NCBI GenBank assembly: GCA_900012615.1
Contig: LT009756.1
Span: 540,414-604,413, forward strand
Direction: 5' to 3'
DNA length: 64,000 nucleotides
Source: Agrobacterium genomosp. 13 str. CFBP 6927
GTDB lineage: Bacteria; Pseudomonadota; Alphaproteobacteria; Rhizobiales; Rhizobiaceae
This document shows positions 44,702-52,081 of this stretch, one piece after another. Below the pieces are notes generated by a model. It did no database searches. It was not told where the DNA came from and saw nothing but the letters and a program-made list of their open reading frames with translations. Every line of letters starts with the position of its first letter. Positions within the stretch are counted from its first letter, which is position 1. A program made the translations under genes and the position numbers.

Positions 44702-45268
44702 TCAGCTGCGGGCGATGATTTCCTTGCCCTCGATCTTCATGCTCATGCCGAGAGAGCCGGTGGAGCGGCGAACGAGGAAGCGCGGGCGGCGATCCGCGAA
44801 ATAGGAATGACGGCGGCGCGGACGGGTATTCTGGGTGCGCACCTTGCCGAGATGTTCTTCCAGCGGACGGGCGACGCCATCGGCTTCCACCATCAGCATG
44901 GGAATGCGGTAGGCTTCGGACCAGCTGCGCCAGTCGGCGGCGATATCGCAGAGATCATGGGCGACCAGAAGCGGAACGCACAGATCCGGATCGTCATGGT
45001 GCAGTTCCAGCGTCACCGTTACCTGTCCGTCACCATGGTCGATGGCGCGGGCGGCAACGCCCTTGAAGGCGCGGGCGGGCAAAGCGAAGGACAAAGGCAG
45101 GCCGGAAGAGGAAAGAACCTTTCTCAGAACGGCGCCCCGTTCATCGAGCGTGACGGCAACGTCGGTTGCGCCATTGCCTCTGCCATAAGTGACCTGTTGC
45201 GGGAAACGTGCCGGGTCGAGTCTGAGTGTGGCGACGGCCCAGTCGGGCTTCAGAACGGTCTTGGTCAT
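44702..45268 (-). CDS. DUF6101 family protein
   Basis: The 188-residue cytoplasmic product has a conserved central block (VTVTLELHHDDPDLCVPLLVAHDLCDIAADWRSWSEAYRIPML) and a basic C-terminal stretch (RPRRRHSYFADRRPRFLVRR) that may bind nucleic acid or phosphate. It fits the Rhizobiales-specific DUF6101 family as I remember it, with no known function. It begins with MTKTVLKPDWAVATL at 45268, is convergent with ubiA and divergent from the DUF1217 gene. Confidence 0.78.
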   Translation of the reverse strand: MTKTVLKPDWAVATLRLDPARFPQQVTYGRGNGATDVAVTLDERGAVLRKVLSSSGLPLSFALPARAFKGVAARAIDHGDGQVTVTLELHHDDPDLCVPLLVAHDLCDIAADWRSWSEAYRIPMLMVEADGVARPLEEHLGKVRTQNTRPRRRHSYFADRRPRFLVRRSTGSLGMSMKIEGKEIIARS

Positions 45269-45634
45269 GTTTATTCTACCCTTGTTTTACCTGAGAGCCG
45301 GTTTCCGGTCTTCTCATCGGGACTTTTCGTCCTCTGATGTCAGGGAGAATATCCGCCGTATCTTCGAGACAGCTTAAAAATCGCGGTTAAGAAAACTTTG
45401 CATTCCCAAATGGTTAGCAAAACCCACTGTGGCATGGTTTCGCTTAGGTAAAGCAGATTGGGACAATGCGATTTTTATCGCGGCCGAAATTGTGCTCTTT
45501 CAAGCTCCGGGCAAGGCGCTTCATGCATAGTCACGCCAAGGCTTGCCGTGCCTCCGGATGGAGGCACGACGCATGGATTTAAACCGGAGCTTTCGGCGTC
45601 CCAGGGGATGCGCGGTGCTCCAGGGGGCATTCGG
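45269..45634. other. Divergent region between DUF6101 and the DUF1217 gene
   Basis: About 366 bp with no coding region of merit. It must hold the promoters of both flanking genes. At 45547-45568 there is a perfect 9-bp hairpin, listed separately. I could not place -35/-10 boxes with confidence. Confidence 0.4.
45547..45568 (+). promoter_or_regulatory. Leader hairpin upstream of the DUF1217 gene
   Basis: CGTGCCTCC (45547-45555) and GGAGGCACG (45560-45568) form a perfect 9-bp stem with a GGAT tetraloop, 66 bases before the ATG. It has no T-run, so it is not a terminator, and it contains GGAGG in one arm. It may be a regulatory element of the leader or a protein-binding dyad. Confidence 0.45.
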
Positions 45635-48073
45635 ATGGTATCGACTTATCTCAGCTACGACCTCATCAACCGCGATATGAAGGCAAGCATTTCGCGCGTG
45701 TCGCAGCAGGGGCTCATCGAGCGGCAGACGAAATATTACAAGGAGAACATCGGCGATGTGAAAAGCGTCGACGAGTTCCTCGATAACTATCAGCTCTATT
45801 CCTACGCCATGGATGCTTTCGGTCTCGGCGAGATGACCTATGCCAAGGCCTTCATGAAAAAGGTGCTGGAAAGCGACCTGAACGACCAGAACAGCTTCGC
45901 CAACAAGCTGACTGACGAGCGGTACCGGGAGTTCGCCGCAGCCTTCAACTTCACGGCATCAACGAAGACCGTCCAGACGGAAGCCCAGCTCGACAAGATG
46001 ATCGGGCTCTACGGCACATCCATATCGGACCTGGACAACAGCCTTTCGGAAGAAACGCGTTATTACAAGGCGATCATAGGCACGGTTACCAATGTGGACC
46101 AGCTGCTCCGCAACGACAGGACACGCGCCTACATCTTCGAGGTCTTCGACATTGATGAGAAGACCTATTCCTACGCCCATATCAGGGGTTTGATGACGAG
46201 CGACGTCTCTGATCCCGATAGCTACATCAACCAGCAATACGGCGCTGCCTATAACGACGCCGTCGAAAAGTTGGCGATGAAGGGCAATATTGAAATGCAT
46301 GCCCAGGTCACCACCCGGATTACCGCAATCGACACCGCGCTTGCTGGAACCGGCTTGAGTGATGAGGAGCGCACGAAACTCGAGGCGGAAAAGGTGACGC
46401 GGCAGGATCAGCTGACGCAGCTCGAAGCCGTGCTGCCGCCAAAAAGCGAGTGGGATGCAAAGCTTGCCGCCATCAAGGCGGAGCAGACGACGCTGACGAA
46501 TACCGTCACGCGATACAATAACATGTCGTACATTGCCGCCGCCTTCGAATTCAAGAATGACGGTACCGTGGCAGCCGGTGGAGCGCAGAAGGCCGACAAT
46601 ATCAAGATCATGACGGACGCCTATATCAGCAGCGCGCCGCGCGTGACGCCGACCGTCGCTACCCTGAACAGGGACTATTTCGAATCCAAGATCGGCTCGA
46701 TCAAGACCGTAACCGAACTGACGTCCGATACGCGGCTTCTCAATTACCTTAAGGTCGCCTTCGACCTGAATGATGTGACGGTTGTCAAGGCGACGATCGA
46801 GAACATCCTGAAAAGCGATCTGAACGATCCGAACAATTACATCGCGACCTTCGGCAAGAACGACAAGCGCTACCTCGCCATGCGAAATGCGTTCAATTTT
46901 CAGGCGGATGGAACGCTTGCCGCCGGCACGACACCCCAGACAACGACACAGACGGCAGCCACCACCAGCGGCTATATGATCCATTACAACGACAAGGATG
47001 ATGCTGCCGACGAAAAGGCGATCCAGCTGTTCAAGAGCGACATCAAAAGTGTCACCTCCGTGAAGGATTTCCTCGAGAGCAGCGCCGTCTATAATTATGC
47101 ACTGAAGGCGGTTGGCCTCGATCCGGCCAAGGTGAACGCCGCGGATATTCGCAAGGTCCTCACCAGCGACCTTCAGGACAAGAAAAGCTACGTCTATACG
47201 CTGAAAGACGAGCGATACGTCAAGCTGGCGGAGCTGTTCAACTTCTCTTCCGACGGCGCCGTGGGCTCTCCGGTTCTTGCGCAGTCGGAAATCGAGATGC
47301 AGACCATGTCGGCCGACTACATCAAGAAAAAATCGGCTTTCGGCACGGAAAAGGACAAGGAAGCGGCCAAGAAGGAAGCGGAATACTTCACGGACGAGAT
47401 GCAGAAGGTCAAGACGCTCAAGGAGTTCCTGGCCAATGATCGCCTGACGAAATTCGCGATGGAATCACTCGGCATCGATCCCGAGAGCGTGACGAAAGAA
47501 CAACTGGAAAAGATTTTCACTTCCAAGCTCGATGACAGCGGAAGCTACCTTAACAAGGAGATGGACCCGGTCTTCCGCCGCCTCGTCACCGCGTTCAACT
47601 TTGATACGGACGGCAATATCCTGCGCGAAGACCGGAGTTTGATCCAGACGCGGCGCGGTCTTTACGAGACGCTGGATAACTATCTGACGCAGACGCTGGA
47701 GACGCAGGCAGGCGAAGAAAATGCCGGCGTGCGACTGGCGCTTTATTTCCAGCGCATGGCGGCGGGAACGACATCCTATTATTCAATTCTCGCCGATACC
47801 GCGATCCAGAGTTTCATCAACACCACCTTCAGCATTCCCAGTGAACTCGGAAATGCCGAAGTCGATACGCAGGTGTCGATGATGAAGAAATACTTCAACA
47901 TCGAGGATTTCCAGGATCCGGAAAAGGTCAAGAAGCTGATTGCCCGTTTCACCATCATGTATGACAGCGCCCAGAACACGACCGATCCGATCATGATGCT
48001 GTTCAATGGCAGCGGCTCGGTCGGTATCAGCGGCGATACGCTGCTGGCAGTGGCGACTTTGCGGGCGCGATAG
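45635..48073 (+). CDS. Protein of tandem DUF1217 modules
   Basis: This 812-residue cytoplasmic-looking protein is built of at least five repeats of the DUF1217 kind, each with a pattern like SDLNDxxSFANKLxDERYxxFAAAFNF: near residues 88 (SDLNDQNSF), 188 (SDVSDPDSY), 394 (SDLNDPNNY), 510 (SDLQDKKSY) and 630 (SKLDDSGSY). A coiled-coil-like stretch (about 215-290) separates the second and third modules, and the C-terminal 100 residues hold a degenerate one. Single DUF1217 domains occur in proteins encoded in rhizobial flagellar clusters; this copy is far from flagellar genes in the window. The ATG at 45635 follows AGGGGGCATTCGG. The function is unknown. Confidence 0.85.
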   Translation: MVSTYLSYDLINRDMKASISRVSQQGLIERQTKYYKENIGDVKSVDEFLDNYQLYSYAMDAFGLGEMTYAKAFMKKVLESDLNDQNSFANKLTDERYREFAAAFNFTASTKTVQTEAQLDKMIGLYGTSISDLDNSLSEETRYYKAIIGTVTNVDQLLRNDRTRAYIFEVFDIDEKTYSYAHIRGLMTSDVSDPDSYINQQYGAAYNDAVEKLAMKGNIEMHAQVTTRITAIDTALAGTGLSDEERTKLEAEKVTRQDQLTQLEAVLPPKSEWDAKLAAIKAEQTTLTNTVTRYNNMSYIAAAFEFKNDGTVAAGGAQKADNIKIMTDAYISSAPRVTPTVATLNRDYFESKIGSIKTVTELTSDTRLLNYLKVAFDLNDVTVVKATIENILKSDLNDPNNYIATFGKNDKRYLAMRNAFNFQADGTLAAGTTPQTTTQTAATTSGYMIHYNDKDDAADEKAIQLFKSDIKSVTSVKDFLESSAVYNYALKAVGLDPAKVNAADIRKVLTSDLQDKKSYVYTLKDERYVKLAELFNFSSDGAVGSPVLAQSEIEMQTMSADYIKKKSAFGTEKDKEAAKKEAEYFTDEMQKVKTLKEFLANDRLTKFAMESLGIDPESVTKEQLEKIFTSKLDDSGSYLNKEMDPVFRRLVTAFNFDTDGNILREDRSLIQTRRGLYETLDNYLTQTLETQAGEENAGVRLALYFQRMAAGTTSYYSILADTAIQSFINTTFSIPSELGNAEVDTQVSMMKKYFNIEDFQDPEKVKKLIARFTIMYDSAQNTTDPIMMLFNGSGSVGISGDTLLAVATLRAR

Positions 48074-48150
48074 GCGGAAGCGCGCGGACAGGCGATAAGA
48101 AAGAGCGGGTTGAGCGGCTCAGGCTGATGGTAAACCTTGCCGCATGCACG

Positions 48151-48233
48151 ACGTCATCCTCGGGCCTGTCCCGAAGATTCAATTACCTGACATAAACAGA
48201 TAGGTTGCAGATGCTCGGGACAAGCCCGAGCAT
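48151..48233. repeat. Type B paired-hairpin repeat
   Basis: ATCCTCGGG-CCTGT-CCCGAAGAT (48155-48177, one mismatch) and ATGCTCGGG-ACAAG-CCCGAGCAT (48211-48233), between the DUF1217 gene and the convergent LysR gene. Very similar to the copy at 42387-42473. Confidence 0.85.
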
Positions 48234-48299
48234 TATGGAGGAGCGGTTTTTCTGTCTCGTCATTTTCCCGCCGGCCGTGACTTGTCTAGGGCGATCCGC

Positions 48300-49250
48300 T
48301 CACCAGCCCGGCAGCATGTGTCCGGCGCGCAGGCGCGGCATCTTCGGGTAGGTCTTCACATCATTGTCCAGCTCGTCGGTGACGCTCATTGGCGAAATAT
48401 TGTCGAGGCAGGCGGTAATGTGGTCGGTGATGGCGTTCACCAATGAAGGAGAGAGGCCCGGCCGTTTCATCAGGCCGATCTGTACCGGCGGCAGGGGCGG
48501 GAAGCCATCTGCAGCCGTCAGAACCTTCATGCCGGTGCGCAGCGCCGATTCCGGCAGCACCGAGACCGCCATGCCCGCCAGCACGGCGGCCGCGACCACG
48601 GTGGAAGACCAGCTTGTGAAGAGAACCTGATAATCCCGCCCATCCGCATCGAGCGCCGAGCAGGCAAGCTGACGCCAGTGACAATCGCGTCGCCCGACGG
48701 CCAGCGGCACGGGTGCGTCGTCCTTCAGCGGATGGTTGGCGGAGGCGACCCAGCAGAGCGGCTCGGTGCGCACGACATCCGAGGACCGGGCACGGGGATT
48801 ATGGGTGACAAGCGCGATATCCAGCTCACCGCGCGCCATTTTCTCGGCAAGGCTCACCGAAGGTTCGCAGACGATATAAAGTTCGACATTGGGATGCGTC
48901 TTGGCGAAGCGCCCGATGATTTCAGGCATGTAGCGGTCGGCATAGTCATCGGGCGTGCCGATGCGCAACGTACCTTCAAGCCTGTTGTCGTCGAAGGCCG
49001 CGATTGCCTCGTTGTTGAGGCGTATGATACGGCGGGCGTAGTTCATCAGTTTTTCGCCTTCCGCCGTCAGGCGGTTGCCGCGCCCGTCCTTGGCGAAAAG
49101 CTGTTTGCCGATGCGCTCTTCAAGCCGTCGCATCTGCATGGATACGGCGGATTGCGTCTTGAAAACGCGGTCTGCGGCCTTGGTGAAGCTACCCGTATCG
49201 ACAATCGCGATGAAGGTATGCAGCTGGTCTATGTCGAGAGGTGCGGACAT
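48300..49250 (-). CDS. LysR family transcriptional regulator (LrhA-like)
   Basis: The 316-residue regulator has an N-terminal helix-turn-helix (FIAIVDTGSFTKAADRVFKTQSAVSMQMRRLEERIGKQLF at residues 12-52) and a LysR effector domain (GTLRIGTPDDYADRYMPEIIGRFA) that resembles the LrhA/HexA branch. It is divergent from a DUF1127 gene across a 205-bp region, which is where a LysR regulator would normally bind. In Brucella a LysR regulator (VtlR) controls small DUF1127 proteins; that family knowledge makes a similar link here plausible. The effector is unknown. Confidence 0.9.
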   Translation of the reverse strand: MSAPLDIDQLHTFIAIVDTGSFTKAADRVFKTQSAVSMQMRRLEERIGKQLFAKDGRGNRLTAEGEKLMNYARRIIRLNNEAIAAFDDNRLEGTLRIGTPDDYADRYMPEIIGRFAKTHPNVELYIVCEPSVSLAEKMARGELDIALVTHNPRARSSDVVRTEPLCWVASANHPLKDDAPVPLAVGRRDCHWRQLACSALDADGRDYQVLFTSWSSTVVAAAVLAGMAVSVLPESALRTGMKVLTAADGFPPLPPVQIGLMKRPGLSPSLVNAITDHITACLDNISPMSVTDELDNDVKTYPKMPRLRAGHMLPGW

Positions 49251-49455
49251 GGATGGTCATCCATCAGAATGATTGATGTCTCACATTAGAAACATTCGTT
49301 GGACTGATCAATAGTCTTGCGACATTTTGGCATCCAACAAATCAATCTCAAACCCCGGGGCGGACATAGCGTCAGGCCCCTAACCCAAGGCAGCTTCTAG
49401 CGCGTGGTGCGCCGGGGGCGGTGCCGCATCGTGCCGTTACGGAAGGATAAGTGTC

Positions 49456-49749
49456 ATGCGCACGGCAGAACGGAGAATGGAACTGGAACTTGCAACGGGA
49501 AGCCAGGGCGACACCCTGCGCCGCACCATCATTACCGTTGCTTCCACCGTGAAAACGTTTGTCCAGCGCATCTACAACCGTATCGTGGCCAATAATCTCA
49601 TGGAACTCGATGACCGCCTGCTCGCCGATGTCGGGCTGGCGCGATCGGATGTGATGAACGCTCTCGATACCGGTTTGCTCGAGGATCCGACCACCCATCT
49701 GACCCGGGCTGCGCGGCTGCGTGCCGTCAGGCGCTTCGAAACGCTCTAG
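49456..49749 (+). CDS. DUF1127 (YjiS-like) small protein, extended
   Basis: The 97-residue product has the DUF1127 core (RIYNRIVANNLMELDDRLLADVGLARSDVMNAL, residues 39-70) preceded by an additional helix-rich N-terminus and followed by a basic tail (LRAVRRFETL). Such proteins are usually under 60 residues and are connected to RNA or phosphate and small-RNA networks in alphaproteobacteria. It starts with ATG at 49456 after AAGGATAAGTGTC. A terminator follows at 49857. Confidence 0.87.
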   Translation: MRTAERRMELELATGSQGDTLRRTIITVASTVKTFVQRIYNRIVANNLMELDDRLLADVGLARSDVMNALDTGLLEDPTTHLTRAARLRAVRRFETL

Positions 49750-49856
49750 GCTTTGCCCGAGCAATTCCGGACGCAAAACCGCCAGGATGTTTTGCCGGAA
49801 TGTTTCTGAGCTGAAAGGTTTTCCCCGCAGGGTGATTTGCCAATAGCCCTGCCTTT

Positions 49857-49895
49857 GCCCGGTGTACGGCCCCTCGGCCGCACCGGGCTTTTTTA
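49857..49895 (+). terminator. Rho-independent terminator after the DUF1127 gene
   Basis: GCCCGGTG (49857-49864) pairs with CACCGGGC (49881-49888), with a small inner hairpin CGGCC/GGCCG, followed by six T. Confidence 0.9.
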
Positions 49896-50016
49896 TGGCT
49901 GCTTAATTGCCTGCGCTCCCAAAACTGCCGCCGGTTTCGGACGGGATATGCATGGGAATTCGAGCGCGTCAAATGAGTGCGACTGAACGCGGCCTGCCTT
50001 GGATGACCGCCGAGGC

Positions 50017-50598
50017 TCACATTTCCCGGAACTGTCCGGCGCGAGGACCGGCCAGAACGACTTCCCAGGCGGATTTGTTGGTGTATTTCTGACGCGCAAG
50101 AAAAGTATAGCCGGTGCGGTCCCAAGGCTTGATCGAACCACTCAGATTGTCGAGTACATACTCCCCGTCCGACAGGCGAACCAGCAGCACGGCATGATTG
50201 TTGCCGCTGCGATCCAGCACAACGGAAATGGACATTTTGTTGGAGGGGAAACCGGCGTCCAGCAATGCCTTGGTTTTCGCGATGGCATAGTCCTCGCAGT
50301 CGCCGCGACCGTCCTTCGGCAATGCCCAGTAATTGCTGCGGCCGTAGACAACGGTGTCTTCCACCGGTCTGATGGCGCTGTTGACCTTGCGATTGACCTC
50401 AGAAAGCAGGCCACGCGTCTGGTCGTCAGCCATTTTCACGCCGGCTTTGGAGGAACACAGCCAGCTGTAGCGCTGACAGGCGGAAGAAAAACCCACCGGC
50501 GCGTTAATGGAGCGGGTGGCCGAAAGCTCGCTGGCGGAAACCTGCGCGCCAAGCGTCATCGCGCCCAGCAGAGCGAATGCAAGAACATAAATCCTCAT
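50017..50598 (-). CDS. Transglutaminase-like cysteine peptidase (BTLCP), secreted
   Basis: The 193-residue product has a signal peptide (RIYVLAFALLGAMTLGAQVSA, cleavage near VSA-S) and the bacterial transglutaminase-like catalytic triad: Cys in GDCEDYAIAK, His in GNNHAVLLVR, Asp in LDNLSG. It also contains two Cys residues in ACQRYSWLCSS that may form a disulfide. These proteins act as periplasmic or outer-surface cysteine peptidases, often with a type I exported partner. The ATG at 50598 is preceded by GAGGGAACTG. The divergent neighbour is the Gly-rich secreted protein gene. Confidence 0.87.
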   Translation of the reverse strand: MRIYVLAFALLGAMTLGAQVSASELSATRSINAPVGFSSACQRYSWLCSSKAGVKMADDQTRGLLSEVNRKVNSAIRPVEDTVVYGRSNYWALPKDGRGDCEDYAIAKTKALLDAGFPSNKMSISVVLDRSGNNHAVLLVRLSDGEYVLDNLSGSIKPWDRTGYTFLARQKYTNKSAWEVVLAGPRAGQFREM

Positions 50599-51083
50599 GA
50601 TTATATCAGTTCCCTCAAGGTAACCTGGTGATCTGGGGAACTGGCCTTCATGCCGCCCGATCTCACGCATGAATAAAGTTAAACACTGACGGAAGATCAC
50701 CCCGATTTCCCGTCACGCCCGAACTAAAAAACACATCCAAAACGCGTCAAAGTGCACCTCATTGCATGATTAGCCCAAAATTTCAAAAAAAATTAACATA
50801 GCCTTTTGGGATGTGCGCCAAATCGGGACAGCACATGGACGCAGCAAAATATTTCAGGGCAGTTGGAGACGGGCTAGGGCGATCTGAATAACGATAGGTT
50901 TTCAGTGCGTGATTTTTCATTTCAATAGTACATTTGGTGAATTTTATGTCTTATGTAGCTTATAATAATTAATTACAAAGTATTAAAGCAAATTTATCGC
51001 AATATAAGAGCACATTGAGAATGTAGTTGTATTAATATATATTTGTCAATCCAGTTATAACTGCCGATAAGGGAGGAAAACCC
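50599..51083. other. AT-rich region between the BTLCP gene and the GGGGDH protein gene
   Basis: About 485 bp without a convincing gene. It is distinctly AT-rich from about 50,750 to 51,060 compared with the rest of the window, and holds the promoters of both divergent genes. No boxes could be placed with confidence. Confidence 0.4.
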
Positions 51084-51764
51084 ATGCGCAGTAAGGTGAC
51101 AACTGTGTTCTCTTGTATTGCAATCTTGCTGTCCAGTACGACACTGGGAACCGCGCAGACGCGTTTGCAGCGATGCGAATTCGTAAGGCCCGGAACTTTG
51201 GAGGCTGCACTTTGCAGAGCGACAGCCTCCATTCCCGGCGTTAACGAAAACGATCACGGTGACAACAATTTTGCAGGAACGAGCAATCCGAGCAGCGGAC
51301 CCAGCAATCCTGGCGGTAGCAGCGGACCGAGTAATCCCGGCGGCGGCGGTGGCAGTGACCCCGGCGGTGGCGGCGGTGACCACGGTGGCGGTGGTGACCA
51401 TGGCGGCGGCGGTCATCACGGTGGTGGCGGCGACCATGGCGGTGGCGGTCACCACGGCGGTGGCGGTGACCACGGCGGCGGAGGTGACCATGGCGGCGGT
51501 GGTGACCATGGCGGTGGCGGCGACCATGGCGGTGGAGGTGACCACGGCGGTGGCGGTGACCACGGCGGCGGTGGTGACCATGGCGGTGGCGGCGACCACG
51601 GTGGTGGCGGCGACCATGGCGGCGGAGGTGACCACGGCCGTGGCGGCGATCATGACGGCGGTGGCGACCATGGCCGCGGTGGCGATCACGATGGCGGCGG
51701 CGACCATGGCCGCGGCGGTGACCATGATGGCCATAACAATCACGAAGGTGGTAACGACAATTAA
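51084..51764 (+). CDS. Secreted glycine-rich protein with GGGGDH hexapeptide repeats
   Basis: The 226-residue product starts with a signal peptide (KVTTVFSCIAILLSSTTLGTAQ, cleavage near AQT), has a short linker with two Cys (QRCEFVRPGTLEAALCRATA), a Ser/Asn/Pro/Gly part, and then about twenty units of GGGGDH or GGGGHH (residues about 95-205), with GRGGDHD variants at the end. Asp and His at every sixth residue would suit metal binding, but that is inference. The unit is an 18-bp tandem repeat at DNA level. The ribosome-binding site AAGGGAGGAAAACCC in front of the ATG and the signal peptide show that this strand is the coding one; a long reverse-strand frame over the repeat is a shadow. Confidence 0.85.
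   Translation: MRSKVTTVFSCIAILLSSTTLGTAQTRLQRCEFVRPGTLEAALCRATASIPGVNENDHGDNNFAGTSNPSSGPSNPGGSSGPSNPGGGGGSDPGGGGGDHGGGGDHGGGGHHGGGGDHGGGGHHGGGGDHGGGGDHGGGGDHGGGGDHGGGGDHGGGGDHGGGGDHGGGGDHGGGGDHGGGGDHGRGGDHDGGGDHGRGGDHDGGGDHGRGGDHDGHNNHEGGNDN
51358..51735 (+). repeat. 18-bp tandem repeat within the GGGGDH gene
   Basis: Units of GGTGGCGGCGACCATGGC and close variants are repeated about twenty times in frame. Unit positions differ mostly at silent third-codon bases (GGC/GGT/GGA, GAC/GAT, CAC/CAT), so the protein repeat has been kept while the DNA has drifted. The last units carry Arg and Asp variants. Confidence 0.85.
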
Positions 51765-52081
51765 CCGAGCCGATTGCTGAGGCCCTGTCAAAAACTGGCG
51801 ATCGGAAGGTCGCCAGTTTCGATGTTTTTGCGGCCGGCAGTTTCCCTCAAAGGTGCAGGGAACGAAATTCAATCAACCGTGTGATCGTAAATTGCATTCA
51901 AACCCTCGACCGAGGGAGGACGCCCCTCGATCCCAAGGTGCAACGCAGAAATCTCATTGATTTAGCCTGCCGCCGCACGGGCTTGCGGCGTGTTCAGCCG
52001 AGATGACAAGCACGTGATCGAGGTCGCGGCACGTGTCATATCGCAGCGTTTGCAACCCGATGGGCATGATTGGCTCTCGGC
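51765..52081. other. Intergenic region between the GGGGDH gene and gshA
   Basis: About 317 bp, with a terminator near its left end (51791-51829). Further on are small dyads, including CGCCGCA-TGCGGCG around 51,970-51,990, without a T-run, that may mark the end of the leftward gshA message. I see no coding region. Confidence 0.4.
51791..51829 (+). terminator. Rho-independent terminator after the GGGGDH gene
   Basis: AACTGGCGA (51793-51801) pairs with TCGCCAGTT (51810-51818), an eight-base loop, and GATGTTTTT follows after a few bases. Confidence 0.75.

Noticed and set aside
51358..51735. Regular short repeats that might suggest a CRISPR array
   Set aside because: The repeat unit is 18 bp with no spacers, remains in one reading frame and codes for GGGGDH; there are no cas genes in the window.
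50994..51872. A 292-codon minus-strand frame over the GGGGDH repeat (Ala/Thr/Val-rich)
   Set aside because: The plus frame has a signal peptide, a strong ribosome-binding site and a repeat that is conserved at the protein level. The reverse frame arises from the repeat composition.
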